A stretch of 61,200 nt of DNA, from assembly GCF_014695575.1 (NCBI RefSeq), contig NZ_JACJOO010000076.1:1-61200 (forward strand), in the 5' to 3' direction. This stretch comes from Leptolyngbya sp. FACHB-8. GTDB lineage: Bacteria > Cyanobacteriota > Cyanobacteriia > Elainellales > Elainellaceae. Below are positions 37,935 through 46,383 of the stretch, in pieces. Position 1 is the stretch's first letter. Every line of letters starts with the position of its first letter. The notes under the pieces were generated by a model, which saw only the letters and a list, made by a program, of their open reading frames with translations, did no database searches and was not told where the DNA came from. The position numbers were made by a program, and so were the translations under genes.

Positions 37935-38720
37935 GTGGGGAACGAGGCGATCGCAATCATCGTTTTTGACATTGATGGCGTCATTCGAGATGTGAGCAAT
38001 TCCTATCGACGCGCTCTTGCGGATACCGTGGAGCACTTTACCCAGGGCTCCTACCGTCCGACACAGACCGACATCGATGCTCTTAAAGGTGAGGGAATTT
38101 GGAATAACGACTGGGAAGCCTCCCAGGAAATGGTTCATCGCTATTTTGAGCAGCAGGGAAAGGCGCGATCGGAGCTTGGCCTGGACTATGACGTTCTGGT
38201 GCGCTTTTTTCAGAGTCGATATCGGGGGCCAGATCCCGACAACTGGACGGGGTATATCTGCCAGGAACCGCTGCTATTAGAGGCCGATTACTTAAACCAG
38301 CTAACAGCAGCGGGGCTGTCCTGGGGCTTTTTTAGTGGGGCAACTCGGGGATCGGCAACGTTTGTGCTGGAAAAACGTTTGGGCTTATCGGCCCCGGTAC
38401 TGGTGGCCATGGAGGATGCTCCTGGCAAGCCTGACCCAACCGGCCTCTTTGAAGCCGTGAGCCGGTTAGAAGGAGAAAACCGTGGCATGCCTGTCATTTA
38501 CGCTGGGGATACGGTGGCAGATATGCAAACAGTACTGCGGGCACGGGAGCAAGACTCAACGCGACGCTGGATTGGGGTAGGAATCCTGCCGCCCCATGTG
38601 TTGGGTTCGACGGAGTATGCCTTAAATTACTCCAACGGTTTGATAGAAGCAGGAGCTAGTTTGACCCTGGCGAATGTTCAGCAGTTGACCCCCGACCGGG
38701 TGCGGCAATTAATGAAATGA
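37935..38720 (+). CDS. HAD-superfamily hydrolase, TIGR01548-like
   Basis: 261 aa from the GTG at 37935, which has AGGAGG 9 bases upstream; the open frame from 37893 lacks this. HAD motif I FDIDGVIRD (D12/D14), motif II FFSGATRGSA, motif III GKPDP and motif IV YAGDTVADM. The overall sequence (IWNNDWEASQEMV, LPPHVLGSTEYALNYSNGLIEAG) matches the cyanobacterial TIGR01548 phosphatase family. Substrate unknown; some relatives sit beside histidine biosynthesis genes, which is not the case here. Confidence 0.88.
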   Translation: MGNEAIAIIVFDIDGVIRDVSNSYRRALADTVEHFTQGSYRPTQTDIDALKGEGIWNNDWEASQEMVHRYFEQQGKARSELGLDYDVLVRFFQSRYRGPDPDNWTGYICQEPLLLEADYLNQLTAAGLSWGFFSGATRGSATFVLEKRLGLSAPVLVAMEDAPGKPDPTGLFEAVSRLEGENRGMPVIYAGDTVADMQTVLRAREQDSTRRWIGVGILPPHVLGSTEYALNYSNGLIEAGASLTLANVQQLTPDRVRQLMK

Positions 38721-38757
38721 TTTCTTCAGAAGTTTTTGCCAGCTTGCCATGCAGAAA

Positions 38758-39573
38758 TTACATCAGGCTAATTAGGCTTTGAAATTCCTCGTAGTGACGA
38801 ACTTCGTCAAAGCTGGAGTCGGTTTGGGCCATGACCCGGTATAGGTTAGGGCTTAATATAAAGGCACGGTGCAGGCTGCGAATAGTCTGGGAAATGTCGC
38901 CCCGCAAACCGTACGAACAGGCTTTGCCATACCAGGCTTCTGGGTTATCGTCGCGGTGATCAAGGGATTTATTAAAACTTTGAATGGCTTCGTCGTGGCG
39001 GTTGAGTTTGGTCAACACAATACCGCGATGGCTCCAAGCGTAGTGGCAGTTAGGTTTAATGGCGATCGTTGTATCTAAACTACTCAACGCATCGTCATAG
39101 CGCCGCAACGATGCCTGGGCAACACCCCGGTTGTACCAGGCCCGATAATTCTCCGGTCGCAAATCTACCACTCGGTCAAAGCAGGCGATCGCCTCCCGAT
39201 ACTGAAACATTCGCTGGTAGGCATGACCCTTGTTGTACCAGGCTTTGGCATCTTCAGGCTTGAACTTAATGATCCGGTTGAAGCAGGCGATCGCCTCTTC
39301 ATAACGCTCCAGCTTGGCCAGAGCCAATCCCTTCCCCTGTAGGGCCGCTGTATTTTTCGGCTCGACGTCTAACGTGCGCTCAAAGCTATCGAGGGCTTCT
39401 GGGTATAACCCCATGGCCTGGAGAGCGTGGCCTCGTTTATTCCAGGCCTCGATGTGACTGGGATTAATCTTAAGAATCTTGTCGAAGCGGGATACCGCTT
39501 TCTCATAACGTCCTACAACAAAGAGGGCGGTGCCCTGGCTCAACCAGGTGTGAACTTCAGGATTGCTGTCCAT
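38758..39573 (-). CDS. TPR-repeat protein
   Basis: 271 aa made of about seven tetratricopeptide repeats (residues 5-245), each of 34 residues with A.W..RG.AL...G.Y.EAL..F...L...P. A scaffold for protein-protein contacts. No signal peptide or membrane segment, so probably cytoplasmic. It stands alone and diverges from the aspartase gene; partner unknown. Confidence 0.9.
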   Translation of the reverse strand: MDSNPEVHTWLSQGTALFVVGRYEKAVSRFDKILKINPSHIEAWNKRGHALQAMGLYPEALDSFERTLDVEPKNTAALQGKGLALAKLERYEEAIACFNRIIKFKPEDAKAWYNKGHAYQRMFQYREAIACFDRVVDLRPENYRAWYNRGVAQASLRRYDDALSSLDTTIAIKPNCHYAWSHRGIVLTKLNRHDEAIQSFNKSLDHRDDNPEAWYGKACSYGLRGDISQTIRSLHRAFILSPNLYRVMAQTDSSFDEVRHYEEFQSLISLM

Positions 39574-39886
39574 GGTGGTGCAAGATCAAGGCATAACCCA
39601 GATCGGTAGATGTCGAAAATTTTTGAGAGACGTTATCCCGAAGCTTGAGGAACGCTCCACAGTGACACCGCTTCAGAGAGTCGAACGAACTCCCCGAAAT
39701 CGCTATCGGCTCTCTGTAAAAAGCTGTGGCTTGCTCGATAGAGCGCCGCACTCCATAGCGTCTTCAGATCAGGAAAACGGCGGCAGGATTGGCAGATTGT
39801 AAAGACACCCTATGGCCCAGTATGCCCACTGGACGGACAATATATATAAAATTCGCACCAAGATTACGGAAAGATTTGTTGAAATT

Positions 39887-41296
39887 ATGCGAACTGAGCG
39901 CGATTCAATGGGGGAGCGGCAGCTTCCAGATCAGGTTTATTATGGGATTCAAACCCTACGGGCAACAGAAAATTTCCCGATTAGTGGGCTGAAGCCGCTA
40001 CCAACCTATGTCGATGCCTGTGTGTTGATCAAAAAAGCAACGGCGATTGTCAACGGGGAGTTGGGTTGTATTCCCGCTGATATTAGCCAGGCGATCGTGC
40101 AGGCGGCAGACGAGGTATTGCAGGGCCAACTGCGTGATCAGTTTGTTGTTGACGTTTACCAGGCGGGAGCGGGTACCTCACACCACATGAATGTGAATGA
40201 GGTGTTGTCGAACCGAGCGCTGGAACTGCTAGGTAGCGACAAGGGGGATTACAAACGGGTCAGCCCCAACGACCATGTGAACTACGGCCAGTCCACGAAT
40301 GATGTGATTCCTACGGCGATTCGGATTGGCGGATTGCTGGCCCTAGAGGCTACGCTGTATCCGGCTCTGGCAGGAGCGATCGCCACCCTCGATACCAAAG
40401 CGGAAGAGTACCAGGACGTGGTGCGATCGGGCCGTACTCACCTCCAGGACGCCGTTCCCGTACGGATGGGCGAAACGTTCCGGGCGTGGGCACAAATTCT
40501 GGCGGATCACCTGGTACGTCTCGAAACGGCTGCGCAGGATTTGACCGTGCTGGGGCTGGGAGGGAGTGCTGCCGGAACCGGCCTCAATACTCACCCTCAG
40601 TACCGCTTCCGAGTGGCCGAGGTGCTTTCTGCGTTAATTGGCCAGCCGCTGAAGACGGCTCCCCACCTGATGGCTGCCATGCAGAGTATGGCTCCCTTTG
40701 TGAATGTGTCGGGGGCGCTGCGAAACCTGGCCCAGGATATTGCCAAAATCTCCCACGATTTGCGACTGCTGGATTCTGGCCCTAAAACTGGGTTCAAAGA
40801 AATTCAACTGCCTCCTGTGCAACCGGGCTCTTCCATCATGCCGGGTAAGTACAACCCCGTTATGGCAGAGATGACCTCGATGGTGTGCTTCCAGGTGATG
40901 GGGTACGATGCGGCGATCGCCCTCGCCGCTCAAGCCGGACAACTGGAACTGAATGTAATGATGCCCTTGATCGCTTACGACCTCATCCACAGTATCGAGT
41001 TACTGGGTAATACCCTGAAGGCGTTGACCGAGAAGGGACTGAAAGGGCTGACAGTGAATCGCGATCGCTGCCTAGCTTATGCCGAAGGTAGTTTAGCTCT
41101 GGTGACGGCCCTTAACACGCACATTGGCTACCTCAACGCGGCCGCCGTTGCTAAAGAATCTCTGGAGACTGGGCAGTCTCTCCGGCAGATTGTGCTAGAA
41201 AAAGGGCTAATGACAGAGGCGGATTTGGCGCAGGTGTTAAACCTGGAGCAGATGAGCGCCATGCCTGCGCCTCCGTCGGATGGTTCACCTTCCTAG
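39887..41296 (+). CDS. aspA: Aspartate ammonia-lyase (fumarase/aspartase superfamily)
   Basis: 469 aa from the ATG at 39887 (MRTERDSMGERQLPDQVYYG), which lines up with the family N-terminus; an ATG at 39812 adds 25 unmatched residues, and neither has a clear ribosome site. The signature GSSIMPGKYNPV (loop with the catalytic Ser), TSHHMNVNEV and GRTHLQDAVP are present. It converts aspartate to fumarate and ammonia. Class II fumarase is the alternative, but YYGIQTLRATENFPISG and the overall sequence favour aspartase. Confidence 0.88.
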   Translation: MRTERDSMGERQLPDQVYYGIQTLRATENFPISGLKPLPTYVDACVLIKKATAIVNGELGCIPADISQAIVQAADEVLQGQLRDQFVVDVYQAGAGTSHHMNVNEVLSNRALELLGSDKGDYKRVSPNDHVNYGQSTNDVIPTAIRIGGLLALEATLYPALAGAIATLDTKAEEYQDVVRSGRTHLQDAVPVRMGETFRAWAQILADHLVRLETAAQDLTVLGLGGSAAGTGLNTHPQYRFRVAEVLSALIGQPLKTAPHLMAAMQSMAPFVNVSGALRNLAQDIAKISHDLRLLDSGPKTGFKEIQLPPVQPGSSIMPGKYNPVMAEMTSMVCFQVMGYDAAIALAAQAGQLELNVMMPLIAYDLIHSIELLGNTLKALTEKGLKGLTVNRDRCLAYAEGSLALVTALNTHIGYLNAAAVAKESLETGQSLRQIVLEKGLMTEADLAQVLNLEQMSAMPAPPSDGSPS

Positions 41297-41313
41297 TAAC
41301 CAGAGAGTTCCCT

Positions 41314-41610
41314 ATGTACAGCCAGGACACGATTTACACTCAGATCACGTTTCATTACATGAACGGTCAATCTGAGTCGTTCAACCTCTACGCACCGATT
41401 GAGTCGGATGGCAGCAATCAAACCATTCAATTGGAAGTGCGTCATCTCCTAAAAAAAGACTGGTGGATTATTAATTTGTCAGAGCAGACCGTTTTCATCA
41501 ACATTGAAAACGTCGTCAAAGTGGAGATGAAACCTCCGATCGCCGAGCTGAAGGGTGAAGATGTGTTCTCTAACGCAGAGCGGGTAACCGCTCTCAATCG
41601 TGGTCGTTAG
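41314..41610 (+). CDS. Conserved hypothetical protein, 98 aa
   Basis: A small beta-rich protein (TIYTQITFHYMNGQSESF..., LLKKDWWIINLSEQTVFINIENVVKVEM) that follows aspA by 17 bases and is probably co-transcribed. The pattern resembles uncharacterised cyanobacterial proteins of about 100 aa. An AGAG site precedes the ATG. No function can be assigned. A palindrome ends the unit. Confidence 0.7.
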   Translation: MYSQDTIYTQITFHYMNGQSESFNLYAPIESDGSNQTIQLEVRHLLKKDWWIINLSEQTVFINIENVVKVEMKPPIAELKGEDVFSNAERVTALNRGR

Positions 41611-41624
41611 GCTTCTATCAGGTG

Positions 41625-41688
41625 CCAAAACTCCAAACCCGCTCTTTGTCGTTGCTTAGCGACAATAAAGAGCGGGTTTGGAGTTTTG
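41625..41688 (+). terminator. Long hairpin terminator after the 98-aa gene
   Basis: CCAAAACTCCAAACCCGCTC (left, from 41625) pairs with the mirror arm ending at 41688; a 2-base bulge lies near the tip. About 23 bp pair. Confidence 0.75.
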
Positions 41689-41745
41689 GGCAGGTGCGGC
41701 CATAATACGTCTAAAGCTAAGTGTGACATCCTACTCGATAGACCT

Positions 41746-42714
41746 ATGGCACCGAGCGTTAGTCTCCTTCGTGCAAACGACTATAAATATGCGGCCCTAA
41801 GAGAATCTCTCACGGCTCTGCTGCAACCCTTGGGTGGCATCGAAGCTTTTGTGAAACCGGGCGATCGCGTTCTCCTCAAGCCCAACTTGCTGACTGGTGG
41901 CCGCCCCCAAAACGAATGCACGACCCGGATGGAGGTGGTTTACTGTGTGGCAGAGATGGTGGTGGCAGCGGGTGGCCAACCGTTTCTGGGAGATAGTCCG
42001 GCGTTTGGCAGTGCGCGAGGGGTGGCGATCGCCAATGGCTACCAACCCATCCTGAATGAATTGGGTATCCCCATCACAGAATTTAGTGGGAATCGTTACG
42101 CCACCGATAACCCAGAATTTAACCATCTATTGCTGTCTAAAGAGGCGATGAATGCGGATGTCATCATCAACCTGCCCAAGATGAAATCCCATGTGCAGTT
42201 AACGCTGACGATGGGTGTGAAAAATCTGTTTGGTTGCGTTCCCGGTAAGATGAAAGCCTGGTGGCATATGGAAGCCGGTAAGGATCGGTTGCGCTTTGGC
42301 ACGATGTTGGTGGAGACGGCGCGGGCGATCGCTCCCACACTCACCATTCTCGATGGCATCATCGGTCACGAAGGCAATGGCCCCAGTGGTGGCACTCCAC
42401 GCACCTTAGGGATTCTGGCGGCCTCCGCTGATGTGTTTGCGCTAGATCGAGCAATGGCAGAAATCCTTCAAGCCGACATTGCGACCGTGCCGACTCTGGT
42501 GGCGGCCCAGCGTCTTGGCATGTCTCCTGCCCTGTCTTCTATCGAATTCCCATTGGAGCAGCCCCACCATCTACAGATTTCTGACTGGAAATATCCTGAA
42601 AATCTGGTGCCCATTGACTTCGGGTTGCCCCGTGTCATCAAGTCCACTTTCCGACATTTCTACATCCGCTTCATCAAAGAACCGATGAAAGCGTATGCCG
42701 GACGTTCAATTTGA
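41746..42714 (+). CDS. DUF362-domain protein
   Basis: 322 aa from the ATG at 41746 (frame open from 41686 through the hairpin). PGDRVLLKPNLL, DSPAF, INLPKMKSHVQLTLTMGVKNLFG and DGIIGHEGNGPSGG are typical of DUF362, a family often linked with Fe-S proteins. No ferredoxin-like Cys cluster is present here, and only the core domain remains. Role unknown; possibly redox or metal-cofactor related. Downstream are two long palindromes. Confidence 0.85.
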   Translation: MAPSVSLLRANDYKYAALRESLTALLQPLGGIEAFVKPGDRVLLKPNLLTGGRPQNECTTRMEVVYCVAEMVVAAGGQPFLGDSPAFGSARGVAIANGYQPILNELGIPITEFSGNRYATDNPEFNHLLLSKEAMNADVIINLPKMKSHVQLTLTMGVKNLFGCVPGKMKAWWHMEAGKDRLRFGTMLVETARAIAPTLTILDGIIGHEGNGPSGGTPRTLGILAASADVFALDRAMAEILQADIATVPTLVAAQRLGMSPALSSIEFPLEQPHHLQISDWKYPENLVPIDFGLPRVIKSTFRHFYIRFIKEPMKAYAGRSI

Positions 42715-42722
42715 AGGGCTTT

Positions 42723-42775
42723 TGCATCAATGTGAAGGGTGGCCGGTTTTACCGGCCACCCTTCACATTGATGCA
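42723..42775. terminator. Perfect 25-bp palindrome after DUF362 gene
   Basis: Arms 42723-42747 and 42751-42775 pair exactly around TTT, 8 bases past the stop codon. Confidence 0.8.
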
Positions 42776-42954
42776 GAAAACATTTTCGAGCGCCACACAT
42801 TGCGCAGCATTCACGCACGCCAGAGTAGGCACTTCAATTGATAGGTCCTGTTTCAAATGTGTGGATGAGATGTGGTGAAAGGGGTACTTCGTACCCCTTT
42901 CACCACATCTCATCCACACGTCTAGAACACTGCCAATTTATACGAACTGAGGTT
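42776..42954. mobile_element. Degenerate family B remnant carrying a 29-bp palindrome
   Basis: TTTTCGAGCGCCACACATTGCGC near the left (about 42783-42804, in parts) and GAACTGAGGTT at 42944-42954 match parts of family B. Between them a perfect 29-bp palindrome (42859-42887/42891-42919) interrupts it. Too decayed for target repeats. Confidence 0.5.
42859..42919. repeat. Perfect 29-bp palindrome
   Basis: Arms 42859-42887 and 42891-42919 pair exactly around TTC. It precedes the AT-rich ATPase gene by about 200 bases. Confidence 0.85.
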
Positions 42955-43116
42955 TGGTATTGTGCTGAGAATGATCACAAAAGTGCATGATGGTTACCTA
43001 ACAGGGTACTGTCAGAATCACCAGATTCCTCTAAGCTTTTAGAAACGCTGGGCCTTGATGCGGTGTTGGATGGTCAGACGCTAACCTTACAGAACTAAAA
43101 CTCAGGATAGAAAACT

Positions 43117-44661
43117 ATGGTGCTTGCCGAGAATATTATTCATTCTCTCCCGCCCTTTGGTGCTCCTGACTGTGAATCCGATTTGGCAATACTGGGTGAA
43201 GCTGCCTATAGCCGATACTACTTTCACTCAACGCACTTCAATCAAGCATCCCTTGACCCTTCTGTATATCTGATTTTGGGACGAAGGGGAGCGGGAAAAA
43301 CAGCGTTAACCAAGTTCTTCTCCTTCCAAAAAACAATCCCCAATTGCATGGAAATTGCGATTGATGAACCTGTGGCTTTCCATGAGGTAATGTCACGGAT
43401 TGCAGAGCAAACATCATTAAATCGTGAACTGCAAATTCCTCAACTTGTTAAGATCTGGGAATACATTGTTTGGACAGCTATTTTTTACCAGTTAAGAAAC
43501 AAGGATTTAAGAATTCGTGCAGCCTGCAGTTTCGCAGATGATGAGGGGCTTTCAAAAGTTATTCGGTCTATACTTCAATCTTTACTTTCCAAATATTTAG
43601 GCGTTAATAATACGGTTTCTGATGCATTAGATAAAATTTTTTACAGCACAACCTTTCGTGAAGCCAAGCAAGCTGTTTTAGAGTTTGCACGAAAGAGGCC
43701 ACTAATTGTTGCCCTTGACACATTAGAGAAGTATTCCGTTAGTGACGAACGGCTGATGACCACTGTAGCCGCACTGGTGGAGTTTGCAGCCTTATTTTCT
43801 AGAGAGTTTGCTCCAAAAAACATCCATATCAAAGTCTTTTTGATGGATGAAATGTTTCCCTATCTCATTGAAGACTATATTTCTAACACGTTGAAATATG
43901 TCAAAAATGAGGTTTATTTACACTGGAAGCCGAAGGATCTGATGCGGATGATCTGTTGGCGTTTATTTCAGTCTTTAAGGCTCAAAGGCATCTGCAAATT
44001 AAGAGCTGAGCAGATTGATTGGGATAGTTACCGGGACGTTAAAGAGAAGATTTGGAAACCTTATTTTGGGGAATGTCTGGATGATGGCTGTGAGACTCAG
44101 GAAAAAACATTTCCCTATATTCTGCGCCATACTCACCTCCGCCCACGGCAATTAATTGTTCTCTGTAATTCTGTTGCTGAAGAGGCTTTGCGAAACCAAA
44201 ATTTCCCCAATTTTAGTTTGCGGAATATTGTGATGGGTGTTCAAAACGCCAGTGATTCTTTAGCCGATGAGGTGTTTAACGCTTATAGTTCGGTGTATCC
44301 AAAAGCGTCAAGAATTGCCGATGCCTTATCGGGAATTTCACCCGTTTTTCAGGCAAAAGAGTTGGATAAACGTGCTCATCAAACAGCATCTCAATGGCAG
44401 GGAGACTATTCGCCTTACCGATTTCGGCAGTTTGTGGCGGAATTAGGAATTGTAGGTCGTGTTAGACGCAAAGATGATACCACAGGTATTATTGAGGCAG
44501 ATTTTGAATACTTTAAGAAGGGCCGCTTGATGCTATCAACGGATGATTTGTGTGTCATTCATCCCATGTTTTACACCAAGCTTAATGTCACTATCCAACA
44601 GAAGTTGCACGTTTACCCCTTCCCTGACCACGAAGAATTTGTCAGCCTAAAGCATCCCTAA
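43117..44661 (+). CDS. P-loop ATPase, Sll1717-like
   Basis: 514 aa. Walker A GRRGAGKT (55-62) and Walker B RPLIVALD (194-201). The following region includes VFLMDEMFPYLIED and LRHTHLRPRQLIVLCN, a pattern of the cyanobacterial Sll1717 P-loop family, related to STAND/AAA ATPases. A C-terminal wHTH-like part may follow (YSPYRFRQFVAELGIVGRV). Codon use is distinctly more AT-rich than in neighbours and the gene is bounded by long palindromes on both sides, which suggests acquisition. Such ATPases often occur in accessory or defence-like settings, but nothing else here proves that. Confidence 0.75.
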   Translation: MVLAENIIHSLPPFGAPDCESDLAILGEAAYSRYYFHSTHFNQASLDPSVYLILGRRGAGKTALTKFFSFQKTIPNCMEIAIDEPVAFHEVMSRIAEQTSLNRELQIPQLVKIWEYIVWTAIFYQLRNKDLRIRAACSFADDEGLSKVIRSILQSLLSKYLGVNNTVSDALDKIFYSTTFREAKQAVLEFARKRPLIVALDTLEKYSVSDERLMTTVAALVEFAALFSREFAPKNIHIKVFLMDEMFPYLIEDYISNTLKYVKNEVYLHWKPKDLMRMICWRLFQSLRLKGICKLRAEQIDWDSYRDVKEKIWKPYFGECLDDGCETQEKTFPYILRHTHLRPRQLIVLCNSVAEEALRNQNFPNFSLRNIVMGVQNASDSLADEVFNAYSSVYPKASRIADALSGISPVFQAKELDKRAHQTASQWQGDYSPYRFRQFVAELGIVGRVRRKDDTTGIIEADFEYFKKGRLMLSTDDLCVIHPMFYTKLNVTIQQKLHVYPFPDHEEFVSLKHP

Positions 44662-44690
44662 AGGAGAAGCCAAACTTATGTATTAGACCT

Positions 44691-44784
44691 CCTGCATGAA
44701 TGGTTGCGCAGCTTCACCGCCAACCATTCATGCAGGATATTGAACCTCTTGTAGGACGTTGCATGCAACGTCCTACAAGAGGTT
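44691..44784. repeat. Two-hairpin element with outer pairing (possible third family)
   Basis: Hairpin 1: CCTGCATGAATGGTTG (44691-44706) with 44721-44736. Hairpin 2: a perfect 42-bp palindrome 44743-44784 with no loop, centred on TTGCATGCAA. Outside them, ACTTATGTATTAGACC and GGTTTATACATGAG pair imperfectly, giving the same three-way layout as A and B. No target duplication seen. Confidence 0.7.
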
Positions 44785-44812
44785 TATACATGAGCTTAGT
44801 CTGACGCAAAAA

Positions 44813-44835
44813 AGAGACGCGCTGGGCGCGTCTCT
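44813..44835 (-). terminator. Terminator of the oxoamine synthase gene
   Basis: AGAGACGCGC (44813-44822) pairs with 44826-44835. On the minus strand the stem is followed by TTTTTT. Confidence 0.8.
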
Positions 44836-44868
44836 AAGGTTTAGCGGAGACTATTGATCAAGTTGTAA

Positions 44869-46161
44869 TTAGGCGCTGATAGTGCTCACGAGAGCAGGCT
44901 TGTAGGTTGCTTCACGGGCGGCAACCATACCTTCCACCAGACGATCCATTTCCTCCTTCGTATGGACGGCGTTCGCCGTAATGCGCAGACGAGGCTTGGC
45001 GATGAACCAGATGGGGGAGACCCACAGTTTGTAATCGTTTAGCAGCACACGGGCAAAGACTTTGGGATTGACCTCGGAGGGTAGCATCACGGGGATAACG
45101 TTCGTTTCGCCGATCGCCACAAAGCCGTTTTCAGCGAGGCGATCGCGCAAATACCGCGTGTTCTCCTGCAACTTCTGCACCAGCTCAGGCTTCTGACGCA
45201 CCGTGCGGATGGCAGTCAAAGCGGCAGCCGTCAGAGGAGCAGACAGAGAGCAGGTACCGATGGAGGTGGGGGAAACATTCAGCAACGGCTTCAGTTCTGC
45301 AACGTGAGTGCTGATAGCAGCGCCCACAGACGCACCGAACTTGGAGAAGGTGGTCATGATCAGCGGTACCACACCCCGCTCGATAGCGTACTGGGGAGTG
45401 ATTCCAAAGTACTCATAAATACCCCGTCCGGTGGGCCCGATGGCACCGCTGGCATGGGCTTCGTCCATCACCAGTACACTGCCAGGATAGTTGGACATAA
45501 TGTCGATCATTTCGGGCAGGGGAGCCAAGTCGCCATCCATGGAGAACACCGCATCGGAAATCACCATGATGCGATCGTCCGGCTGAGCGTAGCGCTTTAG
45601 CTTGCGAGCAAAGTCCTGCATATCGCAGTGACGGTAGGCTTTAACGCGAACCCGAGGGCTATGACCGAACATCTTGCCCGAGCGAGTACCGGCGTTTGCC
45701 AGAGCGGAAACGATACAACCGTGATTTAGAACGTCCGTGAGAATCAGGGTTTCACGGGTATTCTGGAAACCAGGAACGGGAATCGCCAGGTGGCAGAAAG
45801 CATCCATCAACGCCTGCATCGCCATCCAGGCGTTCAGGAACAATTGAGTATGGGGCAGATGCTTAAACTCAGAAACTTCATTTTCCAGTTGCCGATGCAG
45901 GTCGATACGACCGCTCAGCACAGAGGTGGAACTATTTGAGGTACCGTATTGCAGAATGGCATCGATGGCGGCCTGCTGCACTGCCTTATCTTGCACCAGA
46001 CCGAGAACGTCATTGGTGCAGAAGGTCAGTACGTTGTGGCGCTTCCCGGTTTCAGTCTCTTCGATGTCTACCATGTTGCCATTTTTGGCGTGGCAGATGT
46101 ATTCATCTGGATCCAAACCACTCTCGTACCAGCGCTGAACGTATTCCTTTACAACTTGCAC
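44869..46161 (-). CDS. PLP-dependent alpha-oxoamine synthase family protein
   Basis: 430 aa. LNHGCIVSAL (His stacking on PLP), DEAHASGAIGPTGRG (D233, H236) and PLP lysine K274 in TTFSKFGAS are all present. This family (KAPA synthase BioF, ALA synthase, serine palmitoyltransferase, KBL) condenses an amino acid with an acyl-CoA or acyl-ACP and releases CO2. It is not the usual cyanobacterial BioF as far as I can see, and no bio gene is near. Its neighbours on the same strand are a Rieske oxygenase and an Asp/Asn hydroxylase-like protein, so a long-chain amino-ketone (sphingoid-like) product that is later hydroxylated is plausible. Confidence 0.85.
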   Translation of the reverse strand: MQVVKEYVQRWYESGLDPDEYICHAKNGNMVDIEETETGKRHNVLTFCTNDVLGLVQDKAVQQAAIDAILQYGTSNSSTSVLSGRIDLHRQLENEVSEFKHLPHTQLFLNAWMAMQALMDAFCHLAIPVPGFQNTRETLILTDVLNHGCIVSALANAGTRSGKMFGHSPRVRVKAYRHCDMQDFARKLKRYAQPDDRIMVISDAVFSMDGDLAPLPEMIDIMSNYPGSVLVMDEAHASGAIGPTGRGIYEYFGITPQYAIERGVVPLIMTTFSKFGASVGAAISTHVAELKPLLNVSPTSIGTCSLSAPLTAAALTAIRTVRQKPELVQKLQENTRYLRDRLAENGFVAIGETNVIPVMLPSEVNPKVFARVLLNDYKLWVSPIWFIAKPRLRITANAVHTKEEMDRLVEGMVAAREATYKPALVSTISA

Positions 46162-46383
46162 AGTAAACTCCCCTCACCGTAATTCGCTAAACGTGACATT
46201 TTTCATGGGGCACGGCTTACATCCGTGGCCGATTTCTAAATAGACAGAACTGAGGCTAAGCCAAGTCCAGGAGCGCCAGCGCGCCACTCTACCGATTAAG
46301 GTTCCCAATGAAATTGTTAAGAAAGCTCTCCATACTTTGCCAGAAGTTGTGTTTTCTTACCACCGCTCCTGTTCCAGTTGGGA

